From Lachnospiraceae bacterium UBA3820 (GTDB lineage Bacteria; Bacillota; Clostridia; Lachnospirales; Lachnospiraceae): a stretch of 7,707 nt of DNA. The position numbers were made by a program, and so were the translations under genes. Under the pieces are notes generated by a model that saw nothing but the letters and a program-made list of their open reading frames with translations, made no database searches and had not been told where the DNA came from. Positions within the stretch are counted from its first letter, which is position 1. Each line of letters opens with the position of its first letter. Positions 1 through 5,923 of the stretch are shown one piece after another. The stretch spans positions 1 through 7,707 of the forward strand of contig DFDU01000005.1 in the NCBI GenBank assembly GCA_002369325.1, in the 5' to 3' direction.

Positions 1-179
1 TCTCTCGGCATAAATATACCTTCAATACAAGGATGGGAATTCGGTATTGGTGTAACCGCCTGATATGTAAGAATTTCTCTGACCTTCTCTACATTGATTC
101 CATAATGATTTCCTCTGATAACAAATTCCAATACCTCAAGTTCATTTGTTCCGCTTTCCAATAAAATGTTTGTATCCAT
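1..179 (-). CDS. cheV: CheV/CheW-like chemotaxis coupling protein, N-terminal part (3' end beyond window)
   Basis: Fifty-nine codons read from an ATG at 179 down to the window edge without a stop. The protein begins MDTNILLESGTNELEVLEF and continues through YGINVEKVREIL and PIPNSHPCIEGIFMPR. This is the start of a CheW-like domain: first beta strand, the YGI(N/D)..KVREI motif, then the P..P...GI strand. CheW-like proteins bridge chemoreceptors and the CheA kinase at the cytoplasmic face of the membrane. The opening residues resemble clostridial CheV, which adds a C-terminal receiver domain, but that part is outside the window, so a plain CheW cannot be excluded. The start is fixed by a GGAGG at 187-191, seven bases upstream. 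The gene follows the preceding lipoprotein stop by 22 bases, so shared transcription is likely. It implies a motile organism. Confidence 0.8.
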   Translation of the reverse strand, partial: MDTNILLESGTNELEVLEFVIRGNHYGINVEKVREILTYQAVTPIPNSHPCIEGIFMPR

Positions 180-186
180 AAGCAAA

Positions 187-191
187 CCTCC
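187..191 (-). promoter_or_regulatory. ribosome binding site of the CheV-like gene
   Basis: GGAGG on the minus strand, inside GGGAGGT, lies seven bases before the ATG at 179. It sits in the 22-base gap after the lipoprotein stop. It supports a real gene start here, although the gene is cut by the window edge and only 59 codons are visible. Confidence 0.8.
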
Positions 192-201
192 CTGCATTAT
201 A

Positions 202-990
202 TTAATCTAATGGTATAATTGTACTGTTATTACCACTATCCGTAACCTTAAGTTTTAAACTATCATTCTGTATTTCCTCAGCAACCGAATCTGAAACCTG
301 GAATAAAAGCACAACTTCTTCAAACATATTACCATGAATGGTTCCCTGATATGTATATAAATCATCAATTAAAATAGTAAGCATTTGCTTAGCTGATTTT
401 TTATCATTGATTATAATACTATATTCCAGATCCTTACTGTATAAATCAATATATTGATCGTCTCCGGTTTTATTTTCCATATTGAATTTTAAGACCAAAA
501 GCTTATAACCGCTCGGTGCTTCTATGGTAATTGCCACACCGTCACGATCGGTTGACGGGTATTCTTGTGCTATCATGTAATATGAATATTTTACGGATAC
601 CTCGTTTATTCCGGCAAACGCCGCTATGTCAAAGTTTTTATCCGCAGTTTTTCCGGACAGATCGACGTTGTCACTTTCTGCCTGTGTAGTATTATCCTGT
701 TCAACCGAAGTATCAGCTTCCTCAGTAGTTGCCTCACTTGCAGTCGTAACCTCTTCAGTTGTTGCAATCTCCTCGGTTGTAATTTCTTCGGTAGTTATGA
801 CCTCAGTGGTCGTTTCATTTTCTCCCGAATAATACTTCATCTTTGTATTTCTGTCATACTTCAACAAAAGCTCAGCAGCATATTCCGCAACAAGATATCT
901 TTCCTCGTCTGTAAGTTCAATCGTTTTTGCGCAGCCGGTCGAGCTTAGCATCAGCAAAAGAATGCACCCTATCGCTATTATTTTTTTCAT
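202..990 (-). CDS. putative lipoprotein with Thr/Glu-rich tether and C-terminal beta-rich domain
   Basis: 262 residues, function unknown. Residues 1-20 are a lipoprotein signal: MKK, a hydrophobic run, then SSTGC with the acylated Cys at 20, so the protein should be anchored on the outer face of the membrane. Residues 20-55 include a short helical stretch (LTDEERYLVAEYAAELLLKY). Residues 56-108 are a low-complexity linker built from TTEE-like units. Residues 109-262 look like one beta-rich domain with alternating hydrophobic strands such as YKLLVLKFNMENKTGDD, reminiscent of DUF4352-type immunoglobulin-like domains; that assignment is a guess from pattern. The start at 990 is chosen because GGAGG lies six bases upstream and the signal peptide begins there; an in-frame GTG at 1005 would bury the ribosome site inside the coding region. 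The gene lies 61 bases after the histidine kinase and 22 bases before the CheV-like gene. Confidence 0.85.
   Translation of the reverse strand: MKKIIAIGCILLLMLSSTGCAKTIELTDEERYLVAEYAAELLLKYDRNTKMKYYSGENETTTEVITTEEITTEEIATTEEVTTASEATTEEADTSVEQDNTTQAESDNVDLSGKTADKNFDIAAFAGINEVSVKYSYYMIAQEYPSTDRDGVAITIEAPSGYKLLVLKFNMENKTGDDQYIDLYSKDLEYSIIINDKKSAKQMLTILIDDLYTYQGTIHGNMFEEVVLLFQVSDSVAEEIQNDSLKLKVTDSGNNSTIIPLD
667..825 (-). repeat. degenerate Thr/Glu repeat tract coding for the lipoprotein linker
   Basis: About 53 codons encode repeated TTEE, TTEV and ATTEE units with Asp/Ser/Gln-rich flanks (TTEEITTEEIATTEEVTT is the cleanest part). At DNA level it is an imperfect repeat of GTAACTTC-like units. 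It probably forms an extended, acidic tether that lifts the C-terminal domain through the cell wall, as Thr-rich linkers do in other Gram-positive surface proteins. Such tracts often vary in length between strains. Confidence 0.7.
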
Positions 991-996
991 TACAGT

Positions 997-1001
997 CCTC
1001 C
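997..1001 (-). promoter_or_regulatory. ribosome binding site fixing the lipoprotein start at 990
   Basis: GGAGG on the minus strand, six bases before the ATG at 990. The longer reading from GTG at 1005 would overlap this site and add MRRTV before the signal peptide, so the ATG is preferred. Confidence 0.8.
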
Positions 1002-1051
1002 GCACATAATAAAATGTACAACCTATAATATTTTAACACTTTTTTTTAATA

Positions 1052-2530
1052 TCAGCAAGGCATATTAGTGTCTAAATCAAAATAAAATACAACTCCGTCG
1101 GAAGTATTATAAACGCCATAAGCTTTGCCGTGTGCCTGCATGGTAGCAGCAACAATTGATAAGCCTATTCCGTTACCGCCGTACTCCCTGCTTCTTGCTT
1201 TATCCGATTTATAAAATTTAATAAATAATTTGTCTATATCCTCATCTGCAATGGGATTTCCCTGATTATACACACATACTCGTATAATATTTACCTTATG
1301 CTCAAAATAGATCTTAACCAAACCATTTTCCGAAACATAATGAATTGCATTTGTAAGATAGTTTGTAAACGCCTCTTCTATCAAAAACTCATCTGCCCAA
1401 ACACAAACAGGTTCTTCTTCATCAAATTCGATTCTAATATTAGAATCGGCAGCAAGAATTTTTGTCGAATCCAATACTCCTCTTATAAGTGCAACAATAT
1501 CAAATCTTTCGATATTTAAATTAAAGTTACCGAATTCTATCTCATTTAATGTAATCAGCTTTTGAACCATTTGATTCATCTTCTTTGACTCATCAATTAT
1601 TACATCGGAATAGAATTCCATATTTTCTTTGTCATCAAACAGATTATCCTTCAGACCCTCCGCATATCCTTGAATAAGCGCTATCGGAGTCTTTAATTCG
1701 TGAGATACATGCGAGAGAAATTCCTTCCGCATATCGTCAATTTTTCTTTTTTCCTCTATATCTTTTTCAAGCTCGATATTGGCACATTTAAGCTTTGAAA
1801 TAGTATCCTCGAGTTTGGACGAAAGCTCATTCATACATTCTCCAAGTTCTCCTATTTCATCCTTTGTGTCAACCTTTACCTTTGTATCAAAATCCAAATC
1901 CGCCATTCTTCTTGCCGAATGACAAAGCTTTTTTATAGGTATTGTGAATATATTGCTTATAAAGAGTACGAAAAACGAACAGAAAATAATGAGTGTTGCA
2001 GCTATATAGTTGAATACCCTTTTTACCGTTTTTACAAATGAATCCACCTCGGAAATAGGACTTCGAATTATAATAACATATCCATTATCCAGTTTTCCTA
2101 CAAGGTCAAAATAATCGGAATTAATTGTATCATCGTAATTTCTCTGTATAATATACTCGGAAGGTTTAAGATTTCTTCCTTCATCAGCTTCTATTACAGA
2201 ATCAATTATTCTATACAGACTGTTTATCATCATACCGTTATCATTTACCGAAGTATAATAAACCCTGTTGTTGTCGATATCCAAAATAAGGACAACGGCT
2301 CCTGCCGGATTTTTTATCTTACCGTACAAATCCTCAAGACTGTCATCCCTGTAGTATTTGTCACCAAAAAGACTGTTGCATGACTTATATGTTGTAATCA
2401 GATTATTTTTAAGATTCTTAATAAATACCTTTTCAATGGCAACATTACATACAATCCAGGAAACCGCAACGATAAACGATGAAATTATAAGCACCATTAA
2501 GGTAATTTTCATTCTCATGGATATCTTCAT
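1052..2530 (-). CDS. membrane sensor histidine kinase with HAMP domain
   Basis: 492 residues, the kinase partner of the regulator encoded just before it. Order: membrane segment 1 at about 9-31; extracytoplasmic sensor region about 32-172, of a length that fits a PDC/Cache-like fold (inferred, not proven); membrane segment 2 at about 173-195; HAMP domain about 196-248 with DEIGELG at 224-230; dimerisation helix with SHELKTP, where His277 is the expected phosphorylation site; ATPase domain with the N-box Asn394 (YLTNAIHYV), G1 box, F box (KFYKSDKA) and G2 box GGNGIGLSIV at 451-460. The G1 box reads NQG rather than DxG, a variant common in VanS/BaeS-like Firmicute kinases, so activity is probably intact. 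The ATG at 2530 is six bases after the regulator stop, and its GAGGT at 2541-2545 lies inside the regulator's last codons, indicating translational coupling. The ligand cannot be named from sequence. Confidence 0.95.
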   Translation of the reverse strand: MKISMRMKITLMVLIISSFIVAVSWIVCNVAIEKVFIKNLKNNLITTYKSCNSLFGDKYYRDDSLEDLYGKIKNPAGAVVLILDIDNNRVYYTSVNDNGMMINSLYRIIDSVIEADEGRNLKPSEYIIQRNYDDTINSDYFDLVGKLDNGYVIIIRSPISEVDSFVKTVKRVFNYIAATLIIFCSFFVLFISNIFTIPIKKLCHSARRMADLDFDTKVKVDTKDEIGELGECMNELSSKLEDTISKLKCANIELEKDIEEKRKIDDMRKEFLSHVSHELKTPIALIQGYAEGLKDNLFDDKENMEFYSDVIIDESKKMNQMVQKLITLNEIEFGNFNLNIERFDIVALIRGVLDSTKILAADSNIRIEFDEEEPVCVWADEFLIEEAFTNYLTNAIHYVSENGLVKIYFEHKVNIIRVCVYNQGNPIADEDIDKLFIKFYKSDKARSREYGGNGIGLSIVAATMQAHGKAYGVYNTSDGVVFYFDLDTNMPC

Positions 2531-2536
2531 ATCTTA

Positions 2537-3211
2537 CTACACCTCGAATTTATATCCCATTCCCCATATGGTTTTTATATATTCACCCTTACTTCCCAGT
2601 TTGCTTCTTAATTTTTTTACATGTGTATCTATAGTTCTTGCATCTCCGAAATAGTCATAATTCCACACATTATTCAGTATTTTTTCTCTTGAAAGAGCCA
2701 CACCTTTATTTACCAGAAAATAATTAAGCAATTCAAATTCTTTATAGCTTAAATCAACAGGTACTCCGTCAACCTTAACCTGATGTGCGGAAATATTCAT
2801 TTCTATACCGTTTGCAACAAGCATTTCTTCTTTTCCGGAATTTTCACTTCTTCTTAATACGGCACCTACTCTTGCTACAAGTATCTTAGGCGAAAAAGGT
2901 TTTGTAATATATTCGTCTATTCCGAGTTCAAAACCTTTTAATTCATCTTTTTCATCACTTTTTGCCGTAAGCATGATTATCGGAACATCAGAGACCCTCC
3001 TTATCTCTTCAGCCACTCCGTATCCGTCAAGCTTCGGCATCATAACATCAAGGATAATAAGCGATATATCCTTTGTGGACATAAATATATCAACTGCCTG
3101 CTCTCCGTCAGCAGCCTCAATAACAATATAATTATTTTTTATCAAAAAGTCTTTAACAAGCTTTCTCATTCTGCTTTCATCATCAACAACAAGGACCTTC
3201 AAATCTTCCAT
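2537..3211 (-). CDS. OmpR/PhoB-family DNA-binding response regulator
   Basis: 224 residues, the normal length for this family. The receiver domain (about 1-118) has the acidic pair Asp10/Asp11, the phospho-acceptor Asp55 in LDVMMP, Thr82 in MLTAK, Tyr101, and Lys104-Pro105. A short linker leads to a winged-helix DNA-binding domain (about 128-224) with the family patterns LSYKEFELL, ILNNVW, RTIDTHVKKLRSKLG and the terminal hairpin IKTIWGMGYKF. On phosphorylation by the adjacent kinase it should bind DNA as a dimer, usually at direct repeats, and alter transcription of target genes; autoregulation is common. The ATG at 3211 is preceded by GGAGG seven bases upstream. The gene is first in the regulator-kinase-lipoprotein-CheV block and follows a 79-base gap with candidate promoter and palindromes. 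All key residues are present. Confidence 0.96.
   Translation of the reverse strand: MEDLKVLVVDDESRMRKLVKDFLIKNNYIVIEAADGEQAVDIFMSTKDISLIILDVMMPKLDGYGVAEEIRRVSDVPIIMLTAKSDEKDELKGFELGIDEYITKPFSPKILVARVGAVLRRSENSGKEEMLVANGIEMNISAHQVKVDGVPVDLSYKEFELLNYFLVNKGVALSREKILNNVWNYDYFGDARTIDTHVKKLRSKLGSKGEYIKTIWGMGYKFEV
2541..2545 (-). promoter_or_regulatory. ribosome binding site of the kinase inside the regulator gene
   Basis: GAGGT on the minus strand is formed by the last two sense codons of the regulator (GAG GTG) and lies ten bases before the kinase ATG at 2530. Ribosomes finishing the regulator would expose or reuse it, which favours fixed kinase-to-regulator ratios. Confidence 0.65.
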
Positions 3212-3240
3212 ATACCCGCCTCCATATATTTTTGACCATA

Positions 3241-3269
3241 ATTATACATGTATATTATGTTGAAAATGT
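3241..3269 (-). promoter_or_regulatory. possible promoter of the two-component block
   Basis: A perfect TATAAT lies at 3241-3246 on the minus strand, about 30 bases before the regulator ATG and immediately preceded by TG. The hexamer 17 bases upstream (ACATTT at 3264-3269) is a poor -35 match, so this would be a weak or activator-dependent promoter. The gap of 79 bases after the preceding gene makes a promoter here reasonable. Confidence 0.35.
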
Positions 3270-3278
3270 GAAATCACA
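3243..3278 (-). repeat. two small palindromes upstream of the response regulator
   Basis: A perfect 12-base palindrome TATACATGTATA lies at 3243-3254 and overlaps the candidate -10. A second inverted repeat, TGTGA-AA-TCACA on the plus strand, lies at 3267-3278 near the -35 region. Their centres are 24 bases apart. They could be operator sites, or chance in AT-rich DNA. Confidence 0.35.
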
Positions 3279-3290
3279 CGTTTATTCTTA

Positions 3291-3902
3291 TTATTTACCT
3301 GTATCACTATCCGTACTCTTTTGATTATTCAACTCTTCCTCCAAAAGATTCAATTCATCTTCTCTCAGATCAAGCTCATGCTCACGGTTTTCAAGCCTTT
3401 CCTCCCATGCGGCATACTTATTTACTATCTTTTCTTCAGTATTAAAGTATCCGACATTTTCATTGGTTGCCATTATATAAAGCATACCTACTACAATAAC
3501 CAAAAGTGAAATAACCGCAATCTGAAGCCTGAACTTAAGCTTTTTCATCTTTCCGTATTCGTTTCTTAATTTTTTATATTTTTCCGAAGAAACCTCGGGA
3601 TGTTTTTCATTTATTACATCCGGAACTTTTACAATATTTGTTCTTGCAATGTTAATAAGAGGCAAATCATTATCCTGAAGATTTTCTACAAGATATTCAC
3701 GCATATCCTGAAGAAACGCATAGCCGACAGGTGTTGAAAAATATTTTTTTTCAACAAGCTTAAGGTACATTTTTTTCAAACCCTGTAAATCATCAAATGA
3801 TATGCTGCTTTTTATTTTACAGATATTAAAATATTCTTTTTTTGCTTTTCCCGCTTCCCGGATATCTTCAAAATAGTATCCCTCAACTATATGCTCATCC
3901 AT
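3291..3902 (-). CDS. unknown single-pass membrane protein with extracytoplasmic heptad coiled coil
   Basis: 203 residues; I do not recognise a named family. Residues 1-100 are a mixed, charged soluble region without a signal peptide, containing KKYFSTPVGYAFLQDMREYL. Residues 107-125 are strongly basic (KKLRNEYGKMKKLKFR), and residues 126-145 form a single membrane segment. By the positive-inside rule the N-terminal part is cytoplasmic and the C-terminus outside. Residues about 155-193 form an acidic coiled coil with clean seven-residue repeats (REHELDL, REDELNL, LEEELNN), followed by a short polar tail. This layout suggests a membrane adaptor that dimerises through its outside helix. The start is supported by AGGAG seven bases before the ATG at 3902. 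It lies between two stem-loop or palindrome-bearing gaps, so it may be its own transcription unit; the adjacent two-component genes are only neighbours. Confidence 0.85.
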   Translation of the reverse strand: MDEHIVEGYYFEDIREAGKAKKEYFNICKIKSSISFDDLQGLKKMYLKLVEKKYFSTPVGYAFLQDMREYLVENLQDNDLPLINIARTNIVKVPDVINEKHPEVSSEKYKKLRNEYGKMKKLKFRLQIAVISLLVIVVGMLYIMATNENVGYFNTEEKIVNKYAAWEERLENREHELDLREDELNLLEEELNNQKSTDSDTGK

Positions 3903-3920
3903 AACAATTCTCCTATACTA

Positions 3921-3956
3921 TTAAACGGCAGCAGTTTAAAAACTGTTGCCGTTTAA
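3921..3956 (-). terminator. stem-loop after the helical lipoprotein gene, possible terminator
   Basis: Arms at 3921-3936 and 3941-3956 (TTAAACGGCAGCAGTT on the plus strand against its near-exact complement) pair over 16 positions with one imperfect pair and a four-base loop. It lies 25 bases after the lipoprotein stop. The tract following the stem on the minus strand is only moderately U-rich (UUUAAUAGUAU), so termination may be partial. The ribosome site of the next gene begins only about ten bases beyond it. Confidence 0.55.
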
Positions 3957-3981
3957 TATATCAGTTAATATTAAAAACCAT

Positions 3982-4542
3982 TTAAGGTGTAGCATCTGTT
4001 CCTGTTGAAACACCATCAGAAAAACTGCCGTTTACAACGATATCGTTATCCATGGCAAGTGTTCTGAGCTGTGTCTGATATTGTAAAATCAAATCCTCCG
4101 ATTCCTTTATAAGCGCATCTGCTTCCGTAAGATAATCAGGATTTTCTTCATTAATCGAAGCAGCAACCTTATTCATCGCATCAAGCTGTTTTTGTGCACT
4201 CTGAAGATATAAATCCTTCAATGCTTTAACTTCATCGGTTGCAGTCTCAATTGCCGCAAGGTCATTTACATATTTCTCCATTGCAGGAATAGCTGTTCCC
4301 TGCAGGTCAGAAGAAAACTTCTCAAGATCTGCATTTTCAGACTCAAAATATGAATTATATATAGAAACAGCTTTGTTTCGGTCGCTCTCAATAGCAGGAA
4401 GTTTTTCATTTACAAATAATACTATATCATCCTTTAATGCCTTATTTGTTTCTTCCGTAGTTTTCTCTTTCTTCTTTCCGCAACCTGTGAAAAGACAAAG
4501 CATCATTGTCATAATCGCAATTATATAAAGTTTCTTTTTCAT
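3982..4542 (-). CDS. small helical lipoprotein of unknown function
   Basis: 186 residues. The N-terminus MKKKLYIIAIMTMMLCLFTGC is a lipoprotein signal with the acylated Cys at 21; FTGC departs slightly from the classic L-A/S-G-C box but is frequent in Firmicutes. A Lys-rich stretch follows, and residues about 35-165 are almost entirely amphipathic helix, with Ala/Leu/Glu/Lys patterns and few Pro or Gly, consistent with a helical bundle or coiled coil outside the membrane. The last 20 residues are a Gly/Ser/Thr-rich polar tail. Extracytoplasmic helical lipoproteins such as the YkyA type have a similar look, but I cannot make that assignment. The start at 4542 is chosen because GGAGG lies eight bases upstream and the signal peptide starts there; an in-frame TTG at 4557 overlaps the ribosome site. 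It has its own promoter candidate at 4577-4605 and is followed by a stem-loop, so it is probably monocistronic or nearly so. Confidence 0.88.
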   Translation of the reverse strand: MKKKLYIIAIMTMMLCLFTGCGKKKEKTTEETNKALKDDIVLFVNEKLPAIESDRNKAVSIYNSYFESENADLEKFSSDLQGTAIPAMEKYVNDLAAIETATDEVKALKDLYLQSAQKQLDAMNKVAASINEENPDYLTEADALIKESEDLILQYQTQLRTLAMDNDIVVNGSFSDGVSTGTDATP

Positions 4543-4550
4543 TATTTTAT

Positions 4551-4555
4551 CCTCC
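4551..4555 (-). promoter_or_regulatory. ribosome binding site fixing the start at 4542
   Basis: GGAGG on the minus strand, eight bases before the ATG at 4542. The alternative TTG at 4557 shares bases with this site and would add MEDKI before the signal peptide, so it is unlikely to be used. Confidence 0.8.
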
Positions 4556-4567
4556 AAAAGTTTTAAT

Positions 4568-4608
4568 AACTCGTTTATTATACATCATATTGTGATATAA
4601 AACAAGTT
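4568..4608 (-). repeat. inverted repeat enclosing the promoter after trmD
   Basis: Arms 4568-4576 and 4600-4608 (AACTTGTTT and AAACGAGTT on the minus strand) pair over nine positions with one G-U, and a small inner ATCA/TGAT pair lies at 4584-4587 and 4593-4596. It may act as a weak terminator for trmD, since an AU-rich stretch follows, or simply reflect the promoter's base composition. Confidence 0.3.
4577..4605 (-). promoter_or_regulatory. sigma-A-type promoter of the helical lipoprotein
   Basis: On the minus strand TTGTTT (4600-4605) and a perfect TATAAT (4577-4582) are separated by 17 bases, the preferred spacing. The -35 keeps TTG only. The -10 ends 34 bases before the ATG at 4542, giving a short leader with the GGAGG site. 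It lies wholly in the gap after trmD. Confidence 0.6.
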
Positions 4609-4615
4609 CTATACT

Positions 4616-5371
4616 TCATTTTGTTTTTTTATTATTCTTTTCCTGTTCCGATTGTTTTTTAATATAAGCTTCATACAAATCAGGTCGCCTCTCTTTTGTA
4701 CGTTCGAGTGACTTTTCATATCTCCACTTCTCGATATTTTTATGATGTCCCGACAAAAGCACCTCCGGAACCTTCCTGCCCATAAACTCTTCAGGTCTTG
4801 TATATTGCGGATATTCCAGAAGTCCGTCATAAAATGATTCGTAAAGTGCGCTCTCTTCTCCTCCGAGTACTCCCGGAACAAGTCTTGAGACCGCATCTAC
4901 AATCATCATTGCCGGAAGCTCTCCTCCGGTAAGAACAAAATCACCGATTGAAATATTATCCGTTACAATCATTTCAAGAACTCTTTCATCAATGCCCTCG
5001 TAGTGACCGCAAAGAATTATAAGTTCCTCTTCTTTTGATAATTCCTCCGCCATTGCCTGATTAAAAGGCTTACCCTGCGGTGTCATATAAAGAACTCTCG
5101 TTTTTTTTACAGCTTTATCATCCGAAATGTCCCTATTGACCTTATTGACAATGGATTTATATGCCTGATAAACCGGTTCAGCCTGCATAAGCATCCCGGC
5201 TCCTCCACCATATGTATAATCGTCGACATGTCCGTATTTATTATTTGCATAATCTCTGATATTTACTGCTTCTACATTTATCAGATTATTATTTATAGCT
5301 CTTCCGGTTATACTTTCGGACAATCCGTTCATAACCATATCCGGAAATAGTGTCATGATATGAAAATTCAT
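4616..5371 (-). CDS. trmD: tRNA (guanine-N1)-methyltransferase TrmD
   Basis: 251 residues. TrmD uses S-adenosylmethionine to methylate N1 of G37 in tRNAs with a G at position 36, preventing +1 frameshifts. Visible family marks: N-terminal FHIMTLFPDM; YGGGAGM at about 54-60; the knotted SAM site with LCGHYEGIDER at about 120-130 and GDFVLTGGELPAM; Arg163 in AVSRLVPGVLG; YPQYTRPEEF; and the C-terminal LSGHHKNIEKWR and RRPDLYEAY. The position matching the catalytic Asp169 of the E. coli enzyme (DSF) appears as Glu178 (ESF), with another Asp at 182; this may be a clostridial variant. I chose the ATG at 5371, one base after the rimM stop, because the family starts just before this motif; a TTG at 5380 that overlaps rimM has the better-placed AAAGGA and would add MIR. 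rplS, the usual next gene, is missing. Confidence 0.96.
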   Translation of the reverse strand: MNFHIMTLFPDMVMNGLSESITGRAINNNLINVEAVNIRDYANNKYGHVDDYTYGGGAGMLMQAEPVYQAYKSIVNKVNRDISDDKAVKKTRVLYMTPQGKPFNQAMAEELSKEEELIILCGHYEGIDERVLEMIVTDNISIGDFVLTGGELPAMMIVDAVSRLVPGVLGGEESALYESFYDGLLEYPQYTRPEEFMGRKVPEVLLSGHHKNIEKWRYEKSLERTKERRPDLYEAYIKKQSEQEKNNKKTK

Positions 5372-5372
5372 C

Positions 5373-5885
5373 CTAATCAAGCATTCCTTTCATCAATCGT
5401 ATAACTATTTTCTTGTTTTCAATGTCCATTTCAGGCACAAATTCCCTGATAACCGGAACCAGCAATTCTTTCTTATCGCTTTTAAGCTCCACAACAAAAA
5501 CATCATTTGCACCTGTTTTCATAACATCCTTGAGTTTTCCCAGACAATCGCCGTTTTCCTCATATACATCGGCTCCGATTATATCCGATATATAAAATTC
5601 ATCCTCCTTGAGAGGAACAGCGTTTTCTCTTGTAACATAAAGGTCACAGCCTTTATATTTCTCTATATCATTAATATTGTTAAATTCCTTAAATGAGAGA
5701 ATAACCATATTTTTAAAGAATTTACAAGTATTTTTTTCAACTTCAATATCTTTATCCTTTGTACGTATAAAGCATTTTTTCAATTTTTTAAATCTGTTTA
5801 CATCATCGGTTGTTGGAAAAACCTTGACTTCCCCTCTCAATCCGTGTGTAGATGTAATCACTCCGATTCTGAATATATCCTCCAT
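5373..5885 (-). CDS. rimM: ribosome maturation factor RimM
   Basis: 170 residues, the normal length. RimM binds uS19 and helps mature the head of the 30S subunit. The N-terminal beta-barrel domain (about 5-85) carries the hallmark THGLRGEVKV at 13-22 and FPTTDD; the C-terminal PRC-barrel domain (about 94-167) has EFYISDIIGADVYEENG, GKLKDV..TGANDVFVV, and the LVPVIREFVPEMD..KKIVI segment. The ATG at 5885 has AAGGAGAA just upstream. The stop at 5373 is one base from the trmD ATG, a close coupling typical of this gene pair. The 90-base gap before it contains a terminator-like hairpin, so rimM-trmD may be expressed at a lower level than rpsP-khpA or from a promoter of their own; I found no convincing promoter in the gap. 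Confidence 0.97.
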   Translation of the reverse strand: MEDIFRIGVITSTHGLRGEVKVFPTTDDVNRFKKLKKCFIRTKDKDIEVEKNTCKFFKNMVILSFKEFNNINDIEKYKGCDLYVTRENAVPLKEDEFYISDIIGADVYEENGDCLGKLKDVMKTGANDVFVVELKSDKKELLVPVIREFVPEMDIENKKIVIRLMKGMLD

Positions 5886-5923
5886 AAATTCTCCTTATTA
5901 TCGAAAGATCAAAAAACATTTCA

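Noticed and set aside
626..832. Open frame on the plus strand, rich in Ser and Val
   Set aside because: It is the mirror of the Thr/Glu repeat tract of the minus-strand lipoprotein; repetitive coding sequence commonly leaves open frames opposite.
991..1051. Possible promoter or terminator between the kinase and the Thr/Glu lipoprotein
   Set aside because: There is a TATTAT and an A-run but no suitable -35 and no hairpin, so neither can be supported.
3267..3278. CRP-like TGTGA...TCACA site
   Set aside because: The half-sites are separated by two bases rather than six, so it does not fit a CRP-type operator; kept only as a generic inverted repeat.
4609..4896. 95-codon minus-strand frame overlapping the end of trmD
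   Set aside because: It lies in another frame of a clear trmD gene, has no ribosome site of its own and an unlikely basic, mixed composition.
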